64,000 bases of DNA from Gloeocapsopsis sp. IPPAS B-1203 (GCF_002749975.1 NZ_PEIG01000006.1:62001-126000), one strand, 5' to 3'; shown: positions 27,083-36,617, numbered from the stretch's first letter. Notes: a model not told the origin generated them from the sequence alone. Numbers and translations are program-made.

Positions 27083-29194
27083 ATGGCGACAACAGAACAT
27101 GTCATCTTAATTGTTGATGACACGCCTGCTAATTTAGAGGTGTTGTTTAGTTTTTTAACTGATTGTGGTTTCAAAATATTAATTGCAGAAGATGGTGAAA
27201 GTGCCCTTCAGAAGGCAGAATATGCTTTACCCGAACTGATCCTGCTTGATATTGTGATGCCAGGTATAGATGGGTTTGAAACGTGTCGCCGTCTCAAAGC
27301 GCAAGCAGCTACGCGCGACATTCCAGTCATTTTTATGACTGCTTTATCTGAAACAGTAGACAAAGTGAGAGGTTTACAGGTAGGAGCAGTTGATTATATT
27401 ACCAAGCCGCTGCAGCATGAAGAAGTTTTAGCTAGGGTACAAACACATCTGCGTCTGCGCAATCTCAATAAGCAACTACAAGCACAAAATCTACAGCTAG
27501 AGCAGGAAATTAAGCAACGCCAGCAACAAGAGGAAGCACTGCGCCAAAGCGAGGAACGATTTCGCTTGGCAATTGAAGGTGTTAAAGACTACGCAATTTT
27601 TATGCTTGATGCTGAAGGTTGCATTGTCAGTTGGAACACAGGTGCAGAACGCATTAAAGGTTATCAAGCAGCAGAAATTATTGGACGACATTTTTCCTGC
27701 TTTTATCCTGAAGCAGATTGGCAGAGTGGTAAACCTCAGCAATTACTCCAGATAGCCGCACAGGAAGGTCAAGTCAAAGATGAAGGATGGCGAGTTCGTA
27801 AAGATGGTTCGCGATTTTGGGCTGATGTTGCGATCGCCGCATTACGAGATGAAAAAGGACTGCGTGGCTTCTCAAAAGTGACACGCGACATTACCGAACG
27901 CAAGCGAGCCGAAGAAGAACTTCAACGCCAATATCAGCGATCGCAGTTGTTTGCTGAAGTCACACTCAAAATTCGTCAATCTCTCCAAATCGGAGAAGTT
28001 CTACAAACTGCTGTGACTGAAGTTCAGAAAATTCTCCACGCTGATCGAGTTTTAATTTATCGCTTTTGGTCGGATGGTACTGGTAGCTCAGTTGCAGAAG
28101 CCGTTCTTCCTGGTTGGGTTGCAATTTTAGGACAAAAATTTCCAGAGGAAGTTTTTCCGGAAGATTACCGCCAGTTATACTTGCAGGGACGTATTTGCCG
28201 AATTCCTGATATCGAAAAAGAAGAAAACATCTCTCCTTGTTTAGTCGAGTTTGTTCGGCAGTTTAGTGTTAAGGCAAAACTCGTTGTTCCAATTATTATC
28301 AAGCAAGAACTTTGGGGTTTATTAATTGCTCATCAATGTGCTAACTCCCGCTACTGGACTAACTTTGAAACAGAACTGCTGCGCCAGCTAGCAGATCAAA
28401 TTGGGATTGCTTTAACTCAAGCTCAACTTTTAGAACAAGAAACCCGATTCTCGCAGCAGCTAGCCCGCTCTAATGCTGAACTGCAACAGTTTGCCTCGAT
28501 TGCGTCTCACGATCTGCAAGAACCACTACGAAAAATTCAGGCATTTGGCAACCGACTCCAAGACAAATATCGCGATGTACTCAATGAACAAGGACGTGAC
28601 TATATCCAGCGGATGCAGAACGCAGCTCACCGAATGCAAACTTTGATTGACGATTTATTAATATTTTCTCGTCTGACTACTAGAGCGCAACCCCTCGTTT
28701 CGGTTGTTCTTGCTGAGGTGATCACAGAAGTATTGTCTGATTTGGAAGTGCTAATTCAGCAAACTGGGGGGCGTGTGGATGTAAGCGAGTTACCTACTAT
28801 CAGTGCCGATCCTTTACAAATGCGTCAGTTATTCCAGAATCTAATTGGTAACGCCCTCAAATTTCGTCGAGCAAATGAACCTCCTTGCGTGAAGATCTCT
28901 AGTCAGATCATTGAACAACCACAATTAATTGCAGATTCAGGCGGTGCTGAGCTTTGTCAAATTGCAGTAGAAGATAACGGTATTGGCTTTGACGCGAAAT
29001 ATCTCGACCGCATTTTTCAAGTTTTTCAACGGTTGCACAATCGCAGTGAATACGAAGGCACCGGCATGGGATTAGCAATCTGCCGTAAAATTGTGGAGCG
29101 ACACCGAGGCACTCTGACAGCAGAAAGTCAGCCAGGGCAAGGAGCGAGATTTATTATTACGTTGCCTGTCAACCAGTTGTCGCTAGACAAATAG
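27083..29194 (+). CDS. Receiver-PAS-GAF histidine kinase with cyanobacteriochrome-like GAF
   Basis: A 703-residue soluble kinase that follows the giant hybrid by six bases and is surely co-transcribed with it. An N-terminal receiver (residues 1-125, acceptor Asp56 in LLDIVMPGIDGF) is followed by a coiled coil, a PAS domain with PAC motif (about 150-275), a GAF domain (about 295-455), a HisKA domain with His476 (SIASHDLQEPL) and a HATPase domain with GTGMGLAIC. The GAF part (DRVLIYRFWSDGTG, then SPCLVEFVRQF and VKAKLVVPI) is aligned with bilin-binding cyanobacteriochrome GAFs and retains Cys386 at the chromophore position, but the following His is Leu. Phosphorelay from the neighbour to this receiver is a plausible inference. 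Confidence 0.92.
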   Translation: MATTEHVILIVDDTPANLEVLFSFLTDCGFKILIAEDGESALQKAEYALPELILLDIVMPGIDGFETCRRLKAQAATRDIPVIFMTALSETVDKVRGLQVGAVDYITKPLQHEEVLARVQTHLRLRNLNKQLQAQNLQLEQEIKQRQQQEEALRQSEERFRLAIEGVKDYAIFMLDAEGCIVSWNTGAERIKGYQAAEIIGRHFSCFYPEADWQSGKPQQLLQIAAQEGQVKDEGWRVRKDGSRFWADVAIAALRDEKGLRGFSKVTRDITERKRAEEELQRQYQRSQLFAEVTLKIRQSLQIGEVLQTAVTEVQKILHADRVLIYRFWSDGTGSSVAEAVLPGWVAILGQKFPEEVFPEDYRQLYLQGRICRIPDIEKEENISPCLVEFVRQFSVKAKLVVPIIIKQELWGLLIAHQCANSRYWTNFETELLRQLADQIGIALTQAQLLEQETRFSQQLARSNAELQQFASIASHDLQEPLRKIQAFGNRLQDKYRDVLNEQGRDYIQRMQNAAHRMQTLIDDLLIFSRLTTRAQPLVSVVLAEVITEVLSDLEVLIQQTGGRVDVSELPTISADPLQMRQLFQNLIGNALKFRRANEPPCVKISSQIIEQPQLIADSGGAELCQIAVEDNGIGFDAKYLDRIFQVFQRLHNRSEYEGTGMGLAICRKIVERHRGTLTAESQPGQGARFIITLPVNQLSLDK

Positions 29195-29196
29195 TA

Positions 29197-29215
29197 AGCC
29201 CCCTTTGCGGGGGCT
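29197..29215 (+). terminator. GC-rich hairpin directly after the kinase operon
   Basis: AGCCCCC and GGGGGCT pair perfectly around TTTGC, starting three bases after the stop codon. No T tract follows, so it may act with the second hairpin at 29288. Confidence 0.5.
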
Positions 29216-29287
29216 GGTTAACATATTGCTTTCCTTATATGCCCTTATTTTGCCTGGTAACTGTGGTGTATAGCTTGAGTGCGATCG

Positions 29288-29312
29288 CTGAACCAAACAT
29301 GTTCAGTTTTTT
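29288..29312 (+). terminator. Rho-independent terminator
   Basis: CTGAAC pairs with GTTCAG around a seven-base loop and is followed directly by TTTTTT. It ends the two-kinase operon. Confidence 0.6.
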
Positions 29313-29380
29313 GTGCCTAGTTCCGTAACTTTACTTGCGATCTCAAAATGGTACTTTTATACTGTTGGCTACACTAAAAG

Positions 29381-29453
29381 CCCTGCCGGAGGGATTCGAA
29401 CCCCCGTGATACAACTTAGAAGGTTGTTGCCTCATCCACTCGGCCACGGCAGG
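29381..29453 (-). tRNA. tRNA-Arg (TCT)
   Basis: On the minus strand the acceptor arms CCTGCCG and CGGCAGG pair perfectly, the anticodon arm ACAACCTTCTAAGTTGT carries TCT, and the T arm contains GGTTCGAATCC. The discriminator base is G and the CCA end is not encoded. Confidence 0.93.
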
Positions 29454-29879
29454 ATAAAAAACTACTTTGCTATGATAGCAACTAGAACTCGTTCTTTAGC
29501 ATTTTTTTGATTTTTATCAAGCTTAGCCTATAGTATCAAAATTCCATGTAGATCTTTTGACCACCAAGGAAAACTACGGCATCACTCAATACACGATGAA
29601 AATTGTCGCTACAATAGGGACAAGTGGCGTTTAAGGCGGAGGTTGTACCAAGCCTTGACAAAGAATTTTGACAAACAGTGTTTTAGTTACTAATTGGCCA
29701 ATAGGCAATTAACTTGACTACACCAACAAAATTAAAAGCTTTTACAGGTAGACTTCAACGAAGTTGTTTCTATTTCTGATACAGTATTGTCTGTTAATAA
29801 GCGCTGCTATATAACATAAAGTACTAATCCGATTTTGCTGCGAGCTGTAAGCAGAAGCGGGCTGTGGAATAACTGTGGT
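29454..29879. other. Spacer without a recognised gene
   Basis: About 425 bases between tRNA-Arg and the HTH protein gene. No open frame of note and no clear RNA structure. A short palindrome ATTGGCCAAT lies near 29695; promoters for the divergent genes must lie here. Confidence 0.4.
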
Positions 29880-30863
29880 ATGACCGTGAAAAAACTATTG
29901 GATGCTGACAAAAGTGAAATTCTTAAACTGTATCGGGAAACCGGAGAAACAACCTCGACGTTGGCAGAACGATATGGTGTCAGTAATTCGACAATTAGCC
30001 GTCTACTAAAAGTTACCTTACCAGAAGCTGAGTATGAATCTTTAATCGCTTCAAAACGGGCTGCACGCACTCCTCACTCAGAAAGTACGCGAGATGAGGC
30101 TCATGCGCCGGAATCAGTTGATAGTAAAATCCAAATAGAAGAAGCACCACAGTCTGAACAAGTCGAACCAGTCCGTACTTCTAGTCGCAGAGGCAGACGC
30201 GCCACACCAAAGCCACAGCCAAAATTAGTTAAAAAACCAGCAGCGCAACAACTGCAACTACTCGATACATTGAGTGCAAATGTTGATAGCAACTCAACAC
30301 CAAACCAAGAAGAGAGTCCTCAGCTTGCGATTGACAACAATCCTGCTGCGATCGCAGCAGATGTCGAAGAGGACACTGACACAATTACAGAAATTCTTGG
30401 GGAAGATTTAATTGACGAAGATGAAGATGACGTCGATGACTTGGAAGATGATTTAGACGATGACGATCTTGACGATCTCGACTTGGATGACGATTTTGAT
30501 GAAGAACCTTTCACAGTTTCTAGACCAATAAAAAATAGTAGAGTTTCACTACAAGTTCTACCGCTATCAGAAGCGTCTTTACCGAAAACTTGCTATTTGG
30601 TCATTGATCGAGCATCTGAGTTAATTACACGTCCCCTAAGAGAGTTTGGGGACTTGGGACAAATTCCTACTGGTGAAACACAGGAAAGAACTTTACCTGT
30701 GTTTGATAACCATCGAGTCGCACGTCGTTTTTCAACGAAACGAGACAAAGTCATCAAAATTCCAGATAGCAGATTGCTGCAAAAAACGCGATCGCATCTC
30801 CAAGCTAAAGGAATTACAAGACTACTTGTTGATGGTCAAGTTTATTCCCTATCTATAACTTAA
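29880..30863 (+). CDS. HTH protein with a long acidic linker and conserved C-terminal domain
   Basis: The 327-residue product begins with a helix-turn-helix (KSEILKLYRETGETTSTLAERY, continuing into VSNSTISRLLK), of the type found in resolvases and transposases and often annotated as such. Residues about 60-165 are polar, including the basic patch RRGRRATPKPQPK. Residues about 165-205 are an Asp/Glu tract. The final 110 residues form a compact domain with CYLVIDRASELITRPL and end in LLVDGQVYSLSIT. There are no catalytic residues of a transposase, so it is more probably a chromosomal DNA-binding regulator; function unknown. ATG 29880 was preferred over an upstream TTG. Confidence 0.6.
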   Translation: MTVKKLLDADKSEILKLYRETGETTSTLAERYGVSNSTISRLLKVTLPEAEYESLIASKRAARTPHSESTRDEAHAPESVDSKIQIEEAPQSEQVEPVRTSSRRGRRATPKPQPKLVKKPAAQQLQLLDTLSANVDSNSTPNQEESPQLAIDNNPAAIAADVEEDTDTITEILGEDLIDEDEDDVDDLEDDLDDDDLDDLDLDDDFDEEPFTVSRPIKNSRVSLQVLPLSEASLPKTCYLVIDRASELITRPLREFGDLGQIPTGETQERTLPVFDNHRVARRFSTKRDKVIKIPDSRLLQKTRSHLQAKGITRLLVDGQVYSLSIT

Positions 30864-31103
30864 GCTATTTTAGAACTGCAATCGTACCAATATTATGTCA
30901 GTGTTGACTATTGTCTGAGAATCACTCTCAGTAGATTTTCGCATAGACAGACAAATAGAGGTAGCGCTACTTTTATTTTGTATCGAGTCTAGAGCTACCT
31001 GACAAACTTGGCTTTTCAGCGGATTTAATAATTGAGTACAGCGCCAGGCAGACAAGTTCTGACTCAAGGTAGTGCTGACAGCTGGCTGTATGACAGTAAA
31101 CAA

Positions 31104-32684
31104 ATGGCTAAATTCGCCTTAATTAAGACATTACGTCGTGCTTACAATATTGCTCGGTTATCATGCAAAAGTAAAATTCCGACAGATGAATTAATTGAAA
31201 TATTGCATCAGCAAACTTCACGACGACGATTACTCCAGGGAGGACTCTTTGCCACAGGCGCGATCGCTGGAGTCACTTTAAGTTATCAAAGGCATAGTAT
31301 TGCTAGTGGTACAAGTTCTAAAGTACTTATTGTTGGTGCAGGAATTGCGGGATTAACAGCTGCCTATCGACTACATCAAGCTGGAGTGGGTGTTGAGATT
31401 GTTGAAGCAAGAAATGAGATTGGTGGAAGAATCCACAGTCTCGCCAATGCTGCTGGAACTTCCACAACAGTTGAATTAGGAGGAGAATTTATTGATTCAG
31501 AGCATCGGAATATTCAAGAACTTGCTGCTGAACTAGGCTTGCAGCTTAGCGATTTGTCAGCTGTAGATCGAGGACTAATAGAGGATACTTGGTACTTTGA
31601 GGGCAAAAAAATTCCCTTAGAACAGATTGTTCAAGATTTTATCCCCTTAACGCCAATTCTGGAGAAAGATGCAGCGATCGCAGAAAATCTCACATCTCCA
31701 GAAGCAATTAAACTAGATCGAACTTCAATTACACAGTATTTAGCACAACAGCCAATTAGCCCAACTTTACGCAAACTGATCGCAACTGCTTACACAGTAG
31801 AATATGGTCGTGAAGCCGCAGAACAGTCAAGTCTCAACCTCATCTACTTAATTGGCACAAGTACCGAGGACTTTAGCATTTATGGTAATAGTGATGAGCG
31901 CTATCACATTATCGGAGGGAATCAGCAACTGCTCCAACGACTGGCACAGCCACTGACAAGTTTTATTGAACCAGAAACTGAATTAGAAGCAATCCGCAGT
32001 TTATCAGATGGTCGTTATCGCGCTAGTTTTCGGGCGGGGACTAGAGTATTTGAACGTAACTACGAACGAGTTTTACTCGCTATACCTTTTAGTGTTTTAC
32101 GTACAGTACGCCTTAGTGTCGATCTACCACCTGCAAAACGTCAGGTAATTAATAGTTTATGTTACGGTACAAACTCTAAGTTGATTACTGCATATAAAGA
32201 GAGAGTTTGGCGCGATCGCTATCAATCCACTGCTTCTCTATTTACTGATTTAGATTTTCAAAATACTTGGGAACCAACGCGCTATTCTTCAGGAAAAAGT
32301 GGGTTGATCACTAATTTTTGTGGCGGGCGTTATGGATTTGAACTAGGAAAAGGAACCACGCAAGCGCAGGCGCAAAAATTTTATGGGCAAATTGAAAAAG
32401 TTTTTCCTGGACTTCGCAGCCAACGTACAGGTGAAGTCATTCGCGCTTACTGGACAGGAGAACCCTACAGTGCAGGTTCTTATGCTTGCTATTTAGTTGG
32501 ACAGTGGTCTCAGTTTTATGGTAGAGAAAGAGAACGTGTAGGAAACCTTTTGTTTGCTGGCGAACACTGCTCCCAAGACTATCAAGGTTATATGGAAGGA
32601 GGCTGTGAAACAGGTGAAATTGCCGCACAAGAAATCTTGAAAGACTTAAACATCAAAAAAGCAACAGCTTTAAAACATCGCTAG
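31104..32684 (+). CDS. Flavin-containing amine oxidase, probably Tat-exported
   Basis: From ATG 31104 the product is 526 residues. A twin-arginine stretch SRRRLLQGGLFATGAIAGVTLS at about residues 38-59 is cut into a signal, so the folded flavoprotein should be exported. The FAD site is VLIVGAGIAGLTAAY followed by EARNEIGGRIHS, and the C-terminus contains LLFAGEHCSQDYQGYMEGG, the second flavin-contact motif of the monoamine/L-amino-acid oxidase family. Oxidation of an amine or amino acid with release of ammonia and hydrogen peroxide is the expected reaction; the substrate is unknown. The unusually long region before RRR is a reason to keep the start uncertain. Confidence 0.85.
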   Translation: MAKFALIKTLRRAYNIARLSCKSKIPTDELIEILHQQTSRRRLLQGGLFATGAIAGVTLSYQRHSIASGTSSKVLIVGAGIAGLTAAYRLHQAGVGVEIVEARNEIGGRIHSLANAAGTSTTVELGGEFIDSEHRNIQELAAELGLQLSDLSAVDRGLIEDTWYFEGKKIPLEQIVQDFIPLTPILEKDAAIAENLTSPEAIKLDRTSITQYLAQQPISPTLRKLIATAYTVEYGREAAEQSSLNLIYLIGTSTEDFSIYGNSDERYHIIGGNQQLLQRLAQPLTSFIEPETELEAIRSLSDGRYRASFRAGTRVFERNYERVLLAIPFSVLRTVRLSVDLPPAKRQVINSLCYGTNSKLITAYKERVWRDRYQSTASLFTDLDFQNTWEPTRYSSGKSGLITNFCGGRYGFELGKGTTQAQAQKFYGQIEKVFPGLRSQRTGEVIRAYWTGEPYSAGSYACYLVGQWSQFYGRERERVGNLLFAGEHCSQDYQGYMEGGCETGEIAAQEILKDLNIKKATALKHR

Positions 32685-32764
32685 ACGACCCAGTAGTATT
32701 GATCTGCGTAAAAAGGTTCAAGGACAATTAATATAAAGTTCTAATAATTGGAATAAACTCAATT

Positions 32765-33109
32765 ATGAGCAGTACTTTTGATGTAACTCAATACAGTGTG
32801 GTATTGGTCAGTACTGGTTCGCAGCAAGAGGCAGAAGCGATCGCCACTTCTTTAGTTAAATCTCAGTTGGCTGCTTGTGTCAGTATCGTCCCAGTTTCGT
32901 CAATTTACACTTGGCAAGGAGAACTTTGTCAAGAACCAGAGTGGCAGTTAATTATTAAAACAGATTTAAGTCAATTTCCGGCTTTAGAAGCAAAGATTCA
33001 GGAGCTGCATTCTTACGAAGTTCCAGAAGTGATTGTACTTCCTATTATTGCTGGTTCTAGCACTTACCTCAATTGGCTCTCTGGACAATTAAAGAGGAGC
33101 GAGGAGTGA
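32765..33109 (+). CDS. cutA: CutA-type divalent-cation tolerance protein
   Basis: The 114-residue protein is of normal CutA length, with VLVSTGSQQEAEAIATSLV at the start of the domain, QLAACVSIVPVSSIYTWQGE in the middle and EVPEVIVLPIIAGSSTYLNWL at the end. CutA forms stable trimers and is linked to copper and other metal tolerance, though its exact biochemical role is not settled. It stands alone, followed by the minus-strand tRNA-Leu. Confidence 0.93.
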   Translation: MSSTFDVTQYSVVLVSTGSQQEAEAIATSLVKSQLAACVSIVPVSSIYTWQGELCQEPEWQLIIKTDLSQFPALEAKIQELHSYEVPEVIVLPIIAGSSTYLNWLSGQLKRSEE

Positions 33110-33170
33110 GGGATATTTTACTGTTCCCCCTTACTCCTAAATCCTCGCTCCTCACCCCTTCTTGATAAAA

Positions 33171-33252
33171 TGCGGATGGCGAGACTCGAACTCGCAAGGC
33201 GTAAGCCACACGCCCCTCAAACGTGCGTGTCTACCAGTTCCACCACATCCGC
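33171..33252 (-). tRNA. tRNA-Leu (GAG)
   Basis: Acceptor arms GCGGATG and CATCCGC pair perfectly. The anticodon arm CACGTTTGAGGGGCGTG carries GAG, and a long variable arm and the T arm CGAGTTCGAGTCTCG complete the class-II shape. The CCA end is not encoded. Confidence 0.93.
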
Positions 33253-33317
33253 TTGTGACTAATTATAGATAGTAGCAGATTCAGCGCAATTTCGTCCTAT
33301 ATTTACTGTATGCTGAA

Positions 33318-33335
33318 GCTACGCGATCGCGTAGC
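33318..33335. repeat. 18-bp perfect palindrome around a HIP1 octamer
   Basis: GCTACGCGATCGCGTAGC is a perfect 18-base palindrome in the spacer before accC, 66 bases upstream of the start. HIP1 octamers occur throughout the window, but such a long extension of the symmetry is rarer. Confidence 0.6.
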
Positions 33336-33400
33336 GCTGTAGAAATGTTCTAGGAGTTAGCGAAAGCATTTACTCTAGCTGTTGGTATATTTGCTGGCAA

Positions 33401-34765
33401 ATGCATTTTTCTAAAATACTAATCGCCAATCGGGGAGAAATTGCCCTCAGGATTATCCGTGCTTGTGAGGAGATGGGAATTGCTACTGTTGCAGTTCATT
33501 CAACGGTTGACCGTGATTCTCTTCATGTCCAACTTGCGGATGAAGCAGTGTGTATTGGTGAAGCTCCAGGGAGCAAAAGTTATCTTAATATTCCCCGTAT
33601 TATTGCTGCAGCTTTAACACGTAATGCTACCGCAATACATCCTGGTTATGGCTTCTTAGCTGAGAATGCCCGATTTGCAGAAATTTGTGCCGATCATCAA
33701 ATTACTTTTATTGGTCCATCACCCGAAGCAATTCGCGCTATGGGTGATAAATCAACCGCCAAAGAAACGATGATTCGAGCCGGTGTACCAACTGTTCCTG
33801 GTAGCGATGGGTTGCTCAAAGATGAACTTGAAGCACAAGCGATCGCTCGTAAAATTGGTTATCCTGTCATCGTCAAAGCTACAGCAGGTGGTGGCGGACG
33901 TGGAATGCGCCTTGTCCGCGACGACAACGAAATCACTAAATTCTTTTTAGCGGCTCAAGGCGAAGCGGAAGCTGCCTTTGGTAATCCTGGACTGTATCTT
34001 GAAAAATTTATTGAACGCCCTCGTCATATTGAATTTCAAATTTTTGCAGATAGCTACGGTAATGTGATTCACCTCGGCGAACGTGATTGTTCCATTCAAC
34101 GTCGTCATCAAAAATTGTTGGAAGAAGCACCAAGCCCAGCACTGAACCCAGCACTCCGCGAAAAAATGGGAGAAGCCGCTGTTAAGGCAGCCAAATCAAT
34201 TGATTATGTCGGTGCGGGTACTGTTGAGTTTTTACTTGCCCCTAACGGCGAGTTCTACTTTATGGAAATGAACACGCGGATTCAAGTTGAGCATCCAGTC
34301 ACAGAAATGATTACTGGACTTGACTTAGTTGCTGAGCAAATTCGCATTGCTCAAGGCGAAAAACTTCAGCTGACTCAGGATCAAGTAGTACTACGCGGTC
34401 ATGCGATCGAATGTCGGATTAACGCTGAAGATCCAGATCACGATTTTCGTCCTTCTCCTGGTCGCATTAGCGGCTATTTACCACCAGGTGGACCAGGCGT
34501 ACGTATGGATTCCCACGTTTACACAGATTATCAGATTCCTCCCTACTACGACTCGTTAATTGCCAAATTAATCGTTTGGGGTCCCGATCGCCCTAGCGCT
34601 ATCAAGCGGATGAAACGCGCTCTACGCGAGTGCGCACTGACTGGCTTACCAACAACAATTAACTTTCACCAAAGGATTCTAGAAACACCAGAATTTCTTC
34701 AAGGTGAAGTTTTTACAAACTTTGTTGAACACGTTATGTTTCCAAAGAAAAACTCTAGCAACTAA
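33401..34765 (+). CDS. accC: Acetyl-CoA carboxylase, biotin carboxylase subunit
   Basis: AccC carboxylates biotin on the carrier protein with ATP and bicarbonate, the first step of fatty-acid synthesis. The 454-residue length is normal. Visible motifs are [18 protein letters not shown] at the start, [14 protein letters not shown], the ATP-grasp glycine loop [11 protein letters not shown], and the catalytic region [16 protein letters not shown]. The carrier protein gene (accB) is not next to it, as is usual in cyanobacteria. yggT converges with it after 15 bases. Confidence 0.97.
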   Translation: MHFSKILIANRGEIALRIIRACEEMGIATVAVHSTVDRDSLHVQLADEAVCIGEAPGSKSYLNIPRIIAAALTRNATAIHPGYGFLAENARFAEICADHQITFIGPSPEAIRAMGDKSTAKETMIRAGVPTVPGSDGLLKDELEAQAIARKIGYPVIVKATAGGGGRGMRLVRDDNEITKFFLAAQGEAEAAFGNPGLYLEKFIERPRHIEFQIFADSYGNVIHLGERDCSIQRRHQKLLEEAPSPALNPALREKMGEAAVKAAKSIDYVGAGTVEFLLAPNGEFYFMEMNTRIQVEHPVTEMITGLDLVAEQIRIAQGEKLQLTQDQVVLRGHAIECRINAEDPDHDFRPSPGRISGYLPPGGPGVRMDSHVYTDYQIPPYYDSLIAKLIVWGPDRPSAIKRMKRALRECALTGLPTTINFHQRILETPEFLQGEVFTNFVEHVMFPKKNSSN

Positions 34766-34780
34766 CCACTCACCATTCCC

Positions 34781-35071
34781 TTATTGCAAGCGAGAAGCCA
34801 TTGTCAGTAGCCCTTGCTGACCTAAAAGCAATTCTCTCAACAAGCTGAAAACACCCAGCCAAATAACAGGAGTAATATCGACTCCACCAATAGGTGGTAT
34901 TAGCTTGCGCAAAGGAGCTAAAAATGGTTCGGTCGTTATAGTAATTACATTAAACGGACGTTTAAGTTCAATTTGGGGATACCAGGTCAAAACGATGCGA
35001 AAGAGAAACAACAAGATCATTAATCCAAAGATCAGACCCAGAGTCCAGCTAGTAAGAGTAACAGCGCTCAT
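34781..35071 (-). CDS. YggT family membrane protein
   Basis: A 96-residue protein with two hydrophobic helices flanking the conserved loop RIVLTWYPQIELKRPF and TEPFLAPLRKLIPPIGGVD. YggT/YlmG proteins are inner-membrane components linked to cell division and, in plastids and cyanobacteria, to nucleoid distribution and photosystem assembly. The stop is 15 bases from the convergent end of accC. Confidence 0.9.
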   Translation of the reverse strand: MSAVTLTSWTLGLIFGLMILLFLFRIVLTWYPQIELKRPFNVITITTEPFLAPLRKLIPPIGGVDITPVIWLGVFSLLRELLLGQQGLLTMASRLQ

Positions 35072-35422
35072 ATCAGGTTAACGGTGAAACAACTAGAAAA
35101 GTGACCAAGAATTTGGAAAACAGAAATAGGAGTGAAGGAGTTTAAGTGCTCCTAACTTCTAAACTATAGATTCTTCACATACAGCAATTGATATTTTAAT
35201 TTTTGTAAACTTTTCATGACTTTATTCTATTTTAACTGTAGAGAGGCTTATGAATAGTGCGGATAAAAATACCTGTAGCTCATAGAAGACTTTTGGGTAT
35301 CCTGGGCTATTTCTGCTTGTTATTTATCGAAGTGTAAATTCAAAACATTATTAGACAAGCTTCTCAACGGTGTAACAGAAGATTAAAATTAAGATCGAAG
35401 TGTGCAAAAAGGTTGCGAATCT
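35072..35422. other. Spacer upstream of psbX
   Basis: 350 bases with no open frame of note. It should contain the divergent promoters of yggT and psbX; I could not choose definite boxes. Confidence 0.4.
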
Positions 35423-35542
35423 ATGACACCCTCTTTAATGAATTTCTTTTACAGTTTGCTTGCAGGACTGTTAATCGTTGTCGTTCCGGCAACTGTTGGG
35501 TTGATTTTTATTAGTCAAAAAGATAAGGTCGAGCGTTCATAA
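35423..35542 (+). CDS. psbX: Photosystem II protein PsbX
   Basis: The 39-residue product reads MTPSLMNFFYSLLAG then a single membrane helix and ends FISQKDKVERS, matching PsbX in length, start (MTPSL) and end (SQKDK). PsbX is a one-helix subunit at the periphery of the photosystem II core near cytochrome b559, affecting plastoquinone exchange at the QB site. Its position just upstream of ycf66 supports the call. It is too short for most length cut-offs and easily missed. Confidence 0.93.
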   Translation: MTPSLMNFFYSLLAGLLIVVVPATVGLIFISQKDKVERS

Positions 35543-35550
35543 ATCTGTGT

Positions 35551-35569
35551 GGGAGTCATTATGACTCCC
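35551..35569 (+). terminator. Hairpin after psbX
   Basis: GGGAGTC and GACTCCC pair perfectly around ATTAT, eight bases after the psbX stop. No T tract follows, so it may stabilise the mRNA rather than stop transcription. Confidence 0.45.
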
Positions 35570-35750
35570 GCTCTATGAAGGTCGGCGCTAGATTTGTGCC
35601 ACAATTATACGATGTGTAAGTTAGTTGCATACAGTAATCTGTATAAACAATAGTGAACTAGTAGTATGCAACGTAATTAGAATGCCCAGAGATTCCTATG
35701 GTTATTTTAAGCTGAACTCGTTAGGATAAGACATACTTGAGAGAATAGAA

Positions 35751-36617
35751 ATGGTTAACTTTGGACTTAACCCAGCGAGTATCCTGGGCATTTTCTTAGC
35801 TGTAGCTGGTGCAGGGTTATATTTCCTGCGTTCAGTACGTCCAGAGCTATCGCGAGATCATGACATCTTTTTTGCTGCTGTCGGGCTGCTGTGTGGCTTT
35901 ATTTTGCTGTTTCAAGGCTGGCGGTTAGATCCCATTTTGCAATTCGGTCAGTTACTACTGACTGGTTCAGCAATCTTCTTTGCAGTTGAAAGTATTCGGC
36001 TACGGGGTGTTGCTACTGAGCAAGCAAAACGTAATACGCGAATTGTTGACGAAGAAAGACCAGTCAGTCCAGTTTATGAATATCAAGCAGAGTTAGACGA
36101 ACTTGAACCACTTTATGAAGAGCGTCCGACTATTAATCCTAGAAGAAGAATTCAGGGAACGAAAGAAACACGTCCTGCAAGAACAACTGACTACGAAGAT
36201 CAACCTCGACGTAGTATAGATGAATACGACGATGAACCTCGGCGTCGTTACTCGAATCGGGGAGGTAATTCAGAACGGTTAGCGCCAGCAGCAGATAAAC
36301 CCACTAAGCGGCGTCGTCCTTCTCGCCCGACAAGTCGTCCAGTAGAAGAACGCTCAGGTGATGAATGGGGCTATTCTAAGCAATCAGATAGCTGGGAGGA
36401 TGCTGGGAGTAGCAGTGCTAACAGACCGTCTCGTTCTTCAAGAAGTAGTGATTCTTCATGGGAAGATAAAGATACCTCTAATACAGTGCCTAGATCGAGA
36501 AAGCGACGTTCCTCACAAGATTCGAGAAAAAGAGGAACTGACGCCGAAGCAACACCAACAGACTATGTAGATTACAAACCCATTGATCCATCAGATAGCA
36601 ACTTTGACGAACCTTAG
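35751..36617 (+). CDS. Ycf66 family protein
   Basis: The first about 95 residues contain three hydrophobic helices (MVNFGLNPASILGIFLAVAG, LLCGFILLFQGW, LLLTGSAIFFAVES) and match Ycf66, a conserved cyanobacterial and plastid membrane protein of unknown function. The remaining 190 residues are highly charged and low in complexity, rich in Arg, Asp, Ser and Pro, and likely disordered. The neighbourhood with psbX suggests, without proof, a link to the thylakoid membrane. Confidence 0.9.
   Translation: MVNFGLNPASILGIFLAVAGAGLYFLRSVRPELSRDHDIFFAAVGLLCGFILLFQGWRLDPILQFGQLLLTGSAIFFAVESIRLRGVATEQAKRNTRIVDEERPVSPVYEYQAELDELEPLYEERPTINPRRRIQGTKETRPARTTDYEDQPRRSIDEYDDEPRRRYSNRGGNSERLAPAADKPTKRRRPSRPTSRPVEERSGDEWGYSKQSDSWEDAGSSSANRPSRSSRSSDSSWEDKDTSNTVPRSRKRRSSQDSRKRGTDAEATPTDYVDYKPIDPSDSNFDEP

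Noticed and set aside
29880-30030. Transposase or resolvase, suggested by the HTH at the start of the 29880 gene
   Set aside because: No DDE, HUH or serine recombinase residues follow, and no terminal inverted repeats flank the gene.
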